The notes below the pieces were generated by a model. The model worked only from the letters and a program-made list of their open reading frames with translations, was not told the origin of the DNA and made no database searches. Shown one piece after another: positions 24,690-64,000 of a stretch of DNA of 64,000 nt; the first letter of the stretch is position 1; each line of letters opens with the position of its first letter. The translations under genes and the position numbers were made by a program. Origin of the DNA: Lamellibrachia columna. Its lineage: Eukaryota; Annelida; Polychaeta; Sabellida; Siboglinidae. The stretch spans positions 29,872,523 through 29,936,522 of the forward strand of contig OY759263.1 of NCBI GenBank assembly GCA_963662155.1, in the 5' to 3' direction.

Positions 24690-25250
24690 GGTATAACCAA
24701 GCAATTATCAAAACAAAGTCCCTCTAAAGCAAGCGGCCCTGCCGAAATATCACGAAGTCTTCCCAAAATTGTAGCAAATGAGATAGCTCCAGCGTTGAGA
24801 TGTTTATTCCTGCAATCTTACGATAAAGCGACAATTCCAATCCAGTGGCGTCAAGGATTGGTCACGACAATTCATAAGGGCCGTCTAAAATCTGACGCCT
24901 CCAATTACCGGCCCATATCCTTGTTGTAAAACCATGGAACATATAATCTTAAGTCATGTCGTTAAACATCTCGACAGACATATCGTCCTAATCAGTGAGC
25001 AGCAAGCATCCAGAGACTGCTTTCCACCGTAACACAACATATAAAATCAACCAATGCCTGGTCAGAAACACTAAATCAGAAAGGTCAGACGAAATATTAC
25101 TTTCCAAAGCCTTTGATAAATTCTCCAATCACCACACCATCTCAAATACCCCCATTGGCTGGATTAACAGCTTCCTTCGGTTCGGGCTTTTGGAACGTAA
25201 ACATTTCGTTTGGCGTTCGATCGCGTGTTTCTTGTTGAAACGTTCGAGAC
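24690..25250 (+). mobile_element. LINE reverse transcriptase fragment
   Basis: Plus-strand blocks: SGPAEISRSLPKIVANEIAP (24,730), ALRCLFLQSYDKATIPIQWR, TTIHKGRLKSDASNYRPISL (24,870), HVVKHLD-like and LSTVTQHIKS-like segments with frame changes, then LSKAFDKFSNHHTIS (25,105) with GWINSFL. This is the first half of an RT domain (motifs 1 to A), truncated before the catalytic FADD box. Confidence 0.85.
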
Positions 25251-25257
25251 AGGCTTG

Positions 25258-25402
25258 AATATATCGCACATGTAATTTGGGTCCAGTCCTTTTACATACT
25301 AAAGCAGAAGTTGCGCTTATCTGTATTTAGCACGCTCTGGCAGTGGCAGCCAATGTAGTCGCATCAACAATGGGGCGCTTGGAGCTCTGTTTTCAGAGTC
25401 TG
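25258..25402 (-). mobile_element. LINE C-terminal fragment
   Basis: The minus strand reads APLLMRLHWLPLPERAKYR, the standard L-x-x-LHWLPV-x-x-R-I-x-(F/Y)K block near the end of many ORF2 proteins. It joins the plus-strand RT fragment tail-to-tail, so these are two insertions. Confidence 0.7.
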
Positions 25403-25404
25403 AT

Positions 25405-25440
<36 letters not shown>
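25403..25440 (+). repeat. Microsatellite (AATC)n
   Basis: About 8 units of CAATCAAT, next to the LINE fragment. Confidence 0.9.
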
Positions 25441-25556
25441 ATTTATTTCCGACAACACATACAGTCAGTAAATTATATTATGGCATTATGCAATTAAATA
25501 AAAGGTCATGAATATATGTACAATTCCATGCCAACCTAACATAGTCGTAGCTAATT

Positions 25557-25860
25557 GTGTTTCAGAAACGGAGAGAGTTGAAGTTTTCACTTAGTTTAGT
25601 ACCCCTACAAAGTAAATTACTAATTACACACATATACAGGTACCATGATACTATAGATTTAAATTACGAATGTTTACTACCCCCACAAAGTAGATTACTA
25701 ATTATATACTTATACATGTACCATGATACTAAAGATTTAAATTACGAATGCACGTATAATTTCAAAATAACGGATAACGAGCCTCAGAAACACAGTCAAG
25801 ATTGGAATAACTATGTGAAAATAATAACAACAACTATAAATGCTCAAATATATACATATA
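25557..25860 (+). repeat. Local ~91 bp tandem duplication
   Basis: TACTACCCCCACAAAGTAGA ... TACCATGATACTAAAGATTT near 25,675 repeats ACCCCTACAAAGTAAATTAC ... ACCATGATACTATAGATTTA near 25,600. Two copies; the open frame across them is probably incidental. Confidence 0.7.
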
Positions 25861-26430
25861 AAACAGAGCGTGCTGCAGTAGTATACGCAGTCTAAGCTGT
25901 GGTAGTATACGTGTGATAAAACGTAGCTGTTATAGAATGTCTAGAATGGAACGAAAGGTATTTCTTTATCCTGCAGAGCAGTGCACAGTTACCGACGATC
26001 TCGCTGTGCATCTTTTACACATGTTTCCATGTGAGGAACTGGTCTGTTTGCATCCCGAGTAGTATGCCACTCTCTAGATCACTTGAAACTGAATGTTCGA
26101 ATAGTAACTAAAACTCGTGCTACGACTGATTATGACCATTGTGCAGTATTTTGCTAATTGTTCTGCTGACGTTGTATTAGTATGCCACATAATAAACAAA
26201 TTGGCATCGTACCCCCCTGTTTGTGCTTTTGGGGAAAATGGAGTTCAACGAATCCTTAATTAAAATGTAAGTCGGAAGAAATCGGAAGAACCTGTTTACC
26301 CTGGTTCTGTTGCATTATATTGCATTATCTATTAATCACGACCACGCGACGACGCTGCATTATTATAGTTTCTATTAATCAATCACAGTGGTTTTGATGC
26401 CAATATCTGTCAGGTGCAACGGACTTCCAG

Positions 26431-26443
26431 TATATATATAAAG
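26431..26443 (+). promoter_or_regulatory. TATA-box-like motif upstream of first exon 2
   Basis: TATATATATAAAG lies in otherwise mixed sequence 258 bp before the ATG at 26,701. A transcription start about 30 bp downstream (around 26,465) would give a 5' UTR of about 235 nt. The position is compatible with a core promoter; function is inferred. Confidence 0.4.
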
Positions 26444-26700
26444 TGGATCGGAAGCCAGTAATTATATCTGCGTGAGTAGATCGCCTGATGCAGTTGGGCC
26501 TAATTGATTTTCATACTTTCGCCTGCATGAAAGAAACATCACCACGGAACAGCCTCCAGCCGATCAGTCAGCACTTTGTCCAACCTATTCACACATGGAT
26601 ATAACGGTATGATCTGTCTGAACTGGCAACTGTTGGGACGTTTTCGCAAGTATCTACAAGAAAGAAAGGTGTAATTCCTGGCCAAGAACATAGATCAACA

Positions 26701-56818
<30,118 letters not shown>

Positions 56819-57081
56819 ACCACCCGGCCAGTACGCCAGTCTCTGTACAGGTACGACGCAGCGAAATGCGAAATACCTGCCCGGTTCATGAATGTGACGG
56901 GTACCCGTATTTTTAGTGTTATTTCCGTGATATTGTATTGCAATAATGAATTATAATGAATGATCCGGTATTTATCATTGATGCAGACGCGATGTCACAC
57001 TCTTACACCGCCGCGTGATTTTCTGTTGGGTTGGAGAAGCAAAGCGTTTAATCATAGTCATATGGTGCACGTCCACATGAC

Positions 57082-57087
57082 AAATAA
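57082..57087 (+). promoter_or_regulatory. Candidate polyadenylation signal of the receptor gene
   Basis: AATAAA lies 264 bp after the receptor stop codon. It is the first canonical hexamer I see downstream. Inferred from position only. Confidence 0.4.
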
Positions 57088-57330
57088 ATTTGCTTTAGCA
57101 ATAGCAGCAAATTTTATACAGAAAGGAAGCAAAGATTTGTGAACGACAAACTGAATTGTACGTACCTGCACTATCCCGCATTATTTTACAAGTGATTCTT
57201 GATCTTGCAAACTGATTGCAAAATTGGTGTTCCTGTTCAGTCATATTGACACCAAATGATCTTCTTCGTTGTTAAGAGGACAACTACGTAACAAAGATAA
57301 ACATTCTGTGAAGGCAACAGTGTAATTGTT

Positions 57331-57440
57331 ATTTCGCATGCCTGCGTCTTATGTCATTGAAATTAATATCCCTACTTAATCTGACTGCCTGTTCTTAATG
57401 ATATCAAAAACTGGTGTGGAGCCTGAGCTAGTTTCTGTAC
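57331..57440 (+). repeat. 110 bp direct repeat R4, copy 1
   Basis: Begins ATTTCGCATGCCTGCGTCTT, ends GAGCTAGTTTCTGTAC. Nearly identical to 58,600-58,709. Confidence 0.95.
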
Positions 57441-57773
57441 ATATCAGTCATAACTGAAAACATGTATGAGGGAGAAAATGGCAATCCATTTATTTAATAC
57501 AGTAATCATAGGCATGGAATGCCGAAGAGCCCCTACATAGGAGTGACAATCACAAGTGCCATGGTTACAAGTGCCATAGTAGGGGCGTAATTACCAAGTT
57601 GATTAGCCATACACATACATGTACAAACAAAAAGGCTGGGGTACTCGATCCCCCCAGCAAAATAGTATACATGAAAAATTGGGCTAAACCCCTAACAATG
57701 GTAAACTAACAATGGTAACAAATCAAATGCGATTAAAAGTAACGCAACACCTAATGAGTAAGGGTGCTGTACA

Positions 57774-57778
57774 CACAT

Positions 57779-57859
<81 letters not shown>

Positions 57860-57868
57860 CATATATAA
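57774..57868. repeat. Microsatellite (CA)n then (AT)n
   Basis: Short CA run followed by about 60 bp AT. Confidence 0.95.
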
Positions 57869-58599
57869 TGAATAAACCTACTGCTGATACATGACATAGT
57901 GGGCTAATCACACAACCATTTATAAACAAACCATAATGAATGTATGAACCCAATGCATAATGTGTAAAGGTGCCATATATACACGCATATAACGAAAACT
58001 GCCAACTATTAACACATGACACAGAAAGGCAGGACCAAACTGCCACACAAATGTACTTCGAAAAGTACCCGCACTAAAAACCCTGCGTACACTACTGAAC
58101 ATTCAGTGGAGGAAAAAAACATAATGCAAAACCTCGTGTACCAAGCTACTATAGGGAAAAGCGTCAAAAATAACTTTGTGAACTACCTTTCTGTGAGCAA
58201 TGTTTCGCAATGTACCTACACGTTATGCACGAGCTGATCTATTGGACCCCCACCATTAACACACTATTAGGGAGGGTGGGTGGGATTTTTGAGCAGAGCG
58301 TAAACGCAACGTTGCTTACTGTACAAGACAGAAGCTGCAACTGAATTTGAAATATTTCTCGTCCAGCACAAAGTTGCCCTCCGCCAATCACCTGTCATCA
58401 CGGGCCACGTGCAAACACTGGACGGTACCTTTGCGCCACCTTGTGATTACCGGTCGGGCTGCTTTGAATGGACCTGTCAAATTTAATAATAGAGGGGGCG
58501 CCACCAAATACCCCTCTCCAAGCCTCACATGTATAGTTATCTGCTCGGCGGACAGCGACTTGCTCGCAAAAAGATATTTCGTCTTTTGGACAAAATTGC

Positions 58600-58709
58600 A
58601 TTTCGCATGCCTGCGTCTTATGTCATTGAATTTAATATCCCTACTTAATCTGACTGCCTGGTCTTAATGATATCAAAAACTGGTGTGGAGCCTGAGCTAG
58701 TTTATGTAC
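58600..58709 (+). repeat. 110 bp direct repeat R4, copy 2
   Basis: Matches 57,331-57,440 with few changes. The region between them shows no gene. Confidence 0.95.
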
Positions 58710-59049
58710 GCATGTGCAATGGTTGTGTAAATTGTAATAGTTCGGCGCAACAACTATCACAGTAGCAATTCTACTATTGCTGATAATTGTAGTTGCAGTA
58801 TAACTACGTCATACTGTATGCGCGCCATGTATAGTACTACCTCCCTTTGTTTCAGCTTTCAGCCCAGCGAGCGTCATGTTAACTCGCACGCACCGCATTG
58901 AGCAAACTCCCCACAAGTGGCGCCACTAACCAATTCACCGCTGCCACATCTAACATTTGTTGTGCAGATATTGCACATCTTTAGTTAAGTTGGTAAATTC
59001 AAATTTTTGCCAAGACATCTCCCAGTTTCCATTACATACAGCTATGGGT

Positions 59050-60480
59050 AGAGTATATATTGAAAATGTGTATAGAAACACAATTACGTTCATTTCATTA
59101 TAGCTATGAGCGCATGCTTGAGAAACTCACGTACCTGGCACAAATAGGAAAGTGCCATCACTCACTACTGAATTTCAATTGTTGTTGTCCACCAAATCTA
59201 GGGTCGACAAATGCAAACACGACAAAGGAAATTACGAAGAAATGAGAGAGCTGAAGACCTCTAGGAACTGGAATGAAGATTTTAGAGATACATCAACAGA
59301 GCAATGCTGGGCAATCCTTGAGGAATCCATAAGAAATGCATCCAACAAACATACACCAAAATACACAATGGAAGTAAAGCAAGAAAAGCCAGACCACTTT
59401 AGGCAAATACCAAGACCATCACAGTCAAGAGAAAGTCTGAGGCATATGTGCTATATCGTGAGACCAGAAATGAACAACACTATATTGAATATAGAAGAGC
59501 ATCAAACAGAAGAAAGACAGAGGTGAGAATGGCAGTCCGAGATTTTGAGAGACAGATAGCCAGGAAAGCTAAGGCCAATCCCAAAGCCATCTGCAAGTAA
59601 GACAAGTCAAAGATGAAGACTCGTTCAGCAGTAGCTGATCTTGAGCGTCTGGATGGGACAATGTCTGAAACTGATGTTGACAAAGCCGAAGTACTCAATA
59701 TGTTTTTGACAGGTGTCTTCACCCTAGAAAGCCTTGAGAACATTCCCACATTTGAAACTACACAACACAGAGCTGACAGACTTCCTGATCACAATCGACG
59801 AAGTCGAGAATAGTTTTAAGACACTAAAGATTATAAAACCACCACGTCTTCTGGTTGAATTGACTGATGAGCTGGTAGAACCTTTCCAAAAATTATTCAC
59901 CAAATCACTTGCTGAGGGAACTTTACCACAACACTGAGAAGAGGGAAACAGCACCCCAATATTTGAGAAGGGCCAGAAACACTTCCCAGGAAAGTACCGC
60001 CCCGGGAGTCTGACTTCGGTAGCCTGAAAGATGATAGAGAAGATGGTGATAAACGAAGTGATGGCGCACATGACAAGAAACAAATTCGGACCTTGATAAA
60101 TTGACGGAATCAATAGAGCAGGGAGGTAGTGTGGATGCAATGTATGTAGATTTTGTTAAAGAATTCGTCACGGTCCCACACCAGAGGCTGCTAGTTAAGT
60201 TGGCAGGATACGGGATAGGTGGTAAGGTGTAACAATGGAGTGCAGCCTTGCTGGAGGGAAGACGCCAACGTGTCCTCGTCAATGGTAACAAATCTTCATG
60301 GTCCCCCATCGTGAGAGGGCCAATGCTTTATGTCTGCTACATTAACGATATGCCAGATGTTGTAGACTCACCTTTTCACATATTCGCTGAGGATACCAAA
60401 ATATTCCGACAAATGACTGCTCAATCTGACAATGTAACATTGCAGACATACCTAAGACAACAAGAAGCCTGAACTAGAAG
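59050..60480 (+). mobile_element. CR1/L2-like LINE copy A, degraded
   Basis: Plus-strand blocks across frameshifts: MRELKTSRNWNEDF (59,242), a KQKPDHF-like pre-RT region, LERLDGTMSETDVDKAEVLN (59,640), LTDFLITIDEVENSFKTLKI (59,774), LVELTDELVEPFQKLFTKSL (59,860), GKYRP (59,990), FVKEFVTVPHQRLLVKL-like (60,150), CYINDMPDVVDSPFHIFAED (60,339) and EDTKIF. This is the RT order to motif C, where FADD reads FAED. It ends where copy B starts. Confidence 0.9.
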
Positions 60481-60489
60481 AAAAATGCA

Positions 60490-61890
60490 AAGTAAGCATC
60501 TGGATGGGACAATGTCTGAGACTGATGTTGAAAAAGCCGAAGTACGCAATACCTTTTCCACAAGTGTTTTCACCATAGAAAGCCTTGAGAACATCCCACA
60601 TTTGAGACAAGACAGCACAACACGTTGCTGACAGACTTCCTGATCACAATCGAGAAAGTCGAGAAGATTTTGAAAACCCTAAAGACTACAAAACCACCAG
60701 GGCCGGATGGGCTCCCTCCATGTCTTCTGGTTGAATTGACTGATGAGCTGGTAGAACCTTTCCAATAATTATTCACCAATCACTTGATGAGGGGACTTTA
60801 CCAAAGCACTGGGAAGAGGGAAACACCCCTCCCAATATGTAACTGCTAGTTAAGTTGGCAGGATACCGGATAGGTGGCAAGGTGTTACAATGGATTGCAG
60901 CCTTCCTGGAGGGACGACGCCAACGTGTTCTCGTCAATGGTAGCACATCGTCATTGTCCACCGTCACGAGAGGGCCAATGCTTGTTGTCTGCTATATTAA
61001 CGACATGCCATATGTTGTAGACTCACATATTCGCTGATGATATTACGACAAATGAATGTTCATTCAAGCCATGTAACATTGCAGACAGACCTAAAACAAC
61101 TAGAAGCATGGACTAGAAAGTGGCAGCTTCGCTTCATTGAGGATAAATGCAAATTTATGCATCTGGGACAATACAATCACCACTACGACTATACTATAAC
61201 AAGTGGTGGGAAAGATACCACCCTGGGGGAGGCCACCAATGAGAGAGACTTGGGGGTGCAAATAGACCGTGAACTAAACTTTGATGAACAAGTGGAGATG
61301 GTAGCAAACAAAGCCAACAATATGCTAGGCCTTATAAGATCGTTTGCACACCTGTAGTGGACCAACCATGAAAAAATACACACCAGCGTGGTCAGACCTA
61401 TTCTGGAATATAAAAATGTAGCCTGTGTCCCAACACTCAAGAGAGACCAACAGATGATTGAGAACATTCAACGACGAACAACGAAACTAGTCCCAGAACT
61501 GAAGAACCTCCAATATGGTGACAGGCTCAGGGCGCTTACGCTCCCAAGCCTCTACTATAGAAGAGCAAGTGGAGACATGATTGAAACATACAAATATCTC
61601 CATGGAATCTATAAAGTTGATATAATGCCACTTGAGCTGGACAACAATACGGTAACCAGGGGACACAGCCTAAAGCTCAAGAAGGAAAGCGTGACAGCAA
61701 CACAACGAAGGAGTTACTTCAGGCAAAGAAAAGTGACCCGGTGGAACATCCTCACCGAGTATGAAGTTTTCAAATCAAGAGTAGACAAATTTTGGTGCGC
61801 TTACAGTTTTGAACAAAACTTTCCGCCCATGCGCACAAAGAATTGTCAAGATCAGCTAAAAGGTTATTAGCCTAGAAGAGCTGAAGAGGA
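60490..61890 (+). mobile_element. CR1/L2-like LINE copy B with intact C-terminal ORF and (TGTA)n tail
   Basis: Restarts with HLDGTMSETDVEKAEVRN-like sequence (60,497), TTKPPGPDGLPPCLLVELTD (60,689) and, after a deletion, KLAGYRIGGKVLQWIAAFLE (60,848), RRQRVLVNGSTSSLS and CYINDMPYVVDS. The thumb block EAWTRKWQLRFIEDKCKFMH begins at 61,106, and an open frame of 160 codons at 61,388-61,870 begins MVRPILEYKNVACVPTLKRD and ends near FKSRVDKFW. The 3' end runs within ~25 bp into (TGTA)n, consistent with the microsatellite tails typical of CR1-like elements. RT deletions make it inactive. Confidence 0.9.
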
Positions 61891-61896
61891 TGTATG

Positions 61897-61930
<34 letters not shown>

Positions 61931-62036
61931 TGTATGTATGTATGTATGTATGTATGTATGTATGTATGTATGTATGTATGTATGTATGTATGTATGTATG
62001 TATGTATGTATGTATGTATATATGTATGTATGTATG
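61891..62036. repeat. Microsatellite (TGTA)n, LINE 3' tail
   Basis: About 36 units with TATATGTA variants at both edges. Confidence 0.97.
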
Positions 62037-62487
62037 TTACTCAGTTGCCTGTTGCAATGACGCAATAAGTCGTAAGCAACAATGACGTTGCCAGCCAACC
62101 ATTTCTTTATACCACTCCACAACGTTGGTTTTAAATGTGTGATCAAGTTGTGGCAGTAGTGATAAGTTGAGTGGCGCCACTGTCGGGTAGTGTGGGAGTG
62201 TGCGCATCGATTAACTTCGCCGTGGTCCGTCTGATGGCGTCATTATCAGAATAATATGTTACTTAGTCGTATTAGTAATTGAAGAGGATAAAGTGACAAC
62301 TTGGTTATAGTATATTTAATATAGTGTTAACAAATGTTCACTGTTGTTGTTGATATTGTCTGTTGACAAATGTGATGTTTACTGTATATAAAAAATACCG
62401 TTAGTTGTAATTATAACTCGGCATTAAGTATTACGGTTGATGGTTCACTTCTTAGGAACTCATTATTGGTCAGGTAATGGCGAGTCA
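62037..62487 (+). repeat. ~450 bp direct repeat R5, copy 1
   Basis: Begins TTACTCAGTTGCCTGTTGCA, ends GGTAATGGCGAGT. Matches 63,198-63,650 with scattered substitutions and small indels. Both copies are preceded directly by (TGTA)n. Confidence 0.95.
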
Positions 62488-62999
62488 TTGTGCAGGTCCT
62501 TAATGTTCGGCTTATTTAATTGATTTGAAAGTTATTTGGCTGCAAGTAGAACGTATTTGTTTTGGATGTATTATGATTTAGTTGCATTAATAATGACAGT
62601 ATCATTCATTAAATTAAAAGGAGAATCTGCGTGCCTGATCACGAAGAAAACACCGTTGACATACGGCAATGGCAAAATGTCAAGGCGATTGCAAGCCATT
62701 CCATGTAGTGTTCATTGTTGTACTGTCTTTGCTCTCAGCATAAGTTAATAGTTTTATCATTACTGAAAAACACATCTGCAGTTGAAAACGTAAAGTAGAT
62801 AAAATCGTCTTATTTGATGCATGTGCGTACTCTTTCATGTGCAAAGAGTATGTCAATGTCAATGCTGACATTCAAAAAGCCACCGCAATAGCCGATGAGG
62901 GTCCGTCGGCAGCCATTTGAATGTGTTAAATAAACAACCGAGTATCTTATGCGCTATGTGTCAATTACACAATTTACTTAGGATGTCAACACAGTTGAA

Positions 63000-63000
<1 letters not shown>
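62488..63000. other. Spacer between the two R5 copies; no gene seen
   Basis: No recognisable exon, RNA or repeat. Confidence 0.5.
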
Positions 63001-63030
<30 letters not shown>

Positions 63031-63152
63031 TGTATGTATGTATGTATGTATGTATGTATGTATGTATGTATGTATGTATGTATGTGTGTATGTATTTATG
63101 TATGTATGTATGTATGTATGTATGTATGTATGTATGTATGTATGTATGTATG

Positions 63153-63183
<31 letters not shown>

Positions 63184-63196
63184 TGTATGTATGTAT
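63001..63196. repeat. Microsatellite (TGTA)n
   Basis: About 48 units with single variants TGTGTGTA and TATTTATG. Confidence 0.97.
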
Positions 63197-63197
63197 A

Positions 63198-63650
63198 TTA
63201 CTCAGTTGCCTGTTGCAATGACGCAGTAAGTCGTAAGCAACAATGACGTTGCCCAGTCAACCATTTCTTTTTACTACTCCACAACGTTGGTTTTAAATTT
63301 GTAATCAAGTTACGTCAGTAGCGATATGCTGAGTGGCGCGACTGTTGGGTAGTGTGGTAGTGTGCGCATCGAATAACTTCGCCGTAGTCCGTCTGTTGGC
63401 GTCATTTTCAGAATAAAATGTTACTTAGTCGTATTAGAAATGTATAAAGTGACAACTTGTTATCGTATATTTATTATAGTGTTCAAAGATGTTCACTGTT
63501 GTTGTTGCTATCGTCTGTTGACAAAGTTGAGAAATGTGATGTTTACTGTAGAAAAAAAATACCATATGTTGAATTTATATCTTGGCATTAAGTCTTACGG
63601 TTGATGGTTCACTTCTTAGGAACTCATTATCGGTCGGTTAATGGCGAGTG
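63198..63650 (+). repeat. ~450 bp direct repeat R5, copy 2
   Basis: Second copy of 62,037-62,487, bounded left by (TGTA)n and right by (AT)n. Confidence 0.95.
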
Positions 63651-63653
63651 ACC

Positions 63654-63842
<189 letters not shown>

Positions 63843-64000
63843 GCGACAATCGTGGTATAACTAGTCAGGGACGATATAAAATCCATGTTGATCTGGAGCT
63901 GCAGAGTCCTTCTAGGATATTGCGTCGATGTTTTATTAAGATTGTCCTTCTCTAGAGTTAGTGAGTCAATCACAAGTATTTTCCATTTCCCTGCGTGGAA

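Overview
The window is animal nuclear DNA: interrupted genes with GT-AG introns, long microsatellites, several non-LTR retrotransposon families, two Penelope-like elements (PLEs), MITE-like inverted-repeat elements and a tRNA-derived SINE. The PLE plus CR1/RTE-like LINE content and the divergent GABA-B-like receptor suggest a marine invertebrate (hemichordate, amphioxus, echinoderm or spiralian). I cannot fix the phylum from the sequence alone.

The one well-supported host gene is on the + strand in the right half. It encodes a class C (GABA-B-like) G-protein-coupled receptor. I could assemble 15 downstream exons between 46,722 and 56,818 with matching phases and GT-AG borders. They run from the ligand-binding lobes through seven membrane segments to a short C-terminal tail. 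Three separate candidate first exons lie upstream at 19,946-20,197, 26,701-26,946 and 41,406-41,648. Each encodes a signal peptide plus the first part of the ligand-binding domain, each ends in phase 0 at the same protein position (just after a PGY-x-L motif), and each has a strong GTAAGT donor. With the 26,701 first exon, the 16 exons total 2,307 nt, an unbroken frame of 768 codons plus stop. The layout looks like an array of alternative first exons feeding one receptor body. Remnants of tandem paralogues are the alternative explanation.

Two exons of this gene (46,722-46,859 and 49,126-49,191) have had their 3' ends, including the splice donor, tandemly copied into the following intron: 3 copies of a ~147-151 bp unit and 10 copies of a 46 bp unit. 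This recurrent donor-site amplification is the most unusual structural feature I found.

Layout: 1-1.8 kb, a broken zinc-finger gene resembling hAT-type elements; 2-9 kb, degraded LINE fragments on both strands; 9.9-16.8 kb, dispersed repeats, a large inverted repeat (11.6-14.3 kb) whose arms carry an unidentified ORF, and a MITE; 17-19 kb, a LINE fragment and PLE 1; 19.5-20.5 kb, microsatellites and first exon 1; 20.7-25.4 kb, four LINE fragments; 26.4-27 kb, promoter-like sequence and first exon 2; 27-32.5 kb, repeats, a SINE and a hairpin element; 32.9-34.4 kb, PLE 2; 35-40.5 kb, a second copy of a MITE and a LINE; 41.4 kb, first exon 3; 43-45 kb, two LINEs; 45.2-57.1 kb, the receptor body; 57.3-64 kb, short duplications, two head-to-tail LINE copies ending in a (TGTA)n tail, and a ~450 bp duplication. 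Most short open frames in the window are artefacts of microsatellites or decayed retroelement frames.
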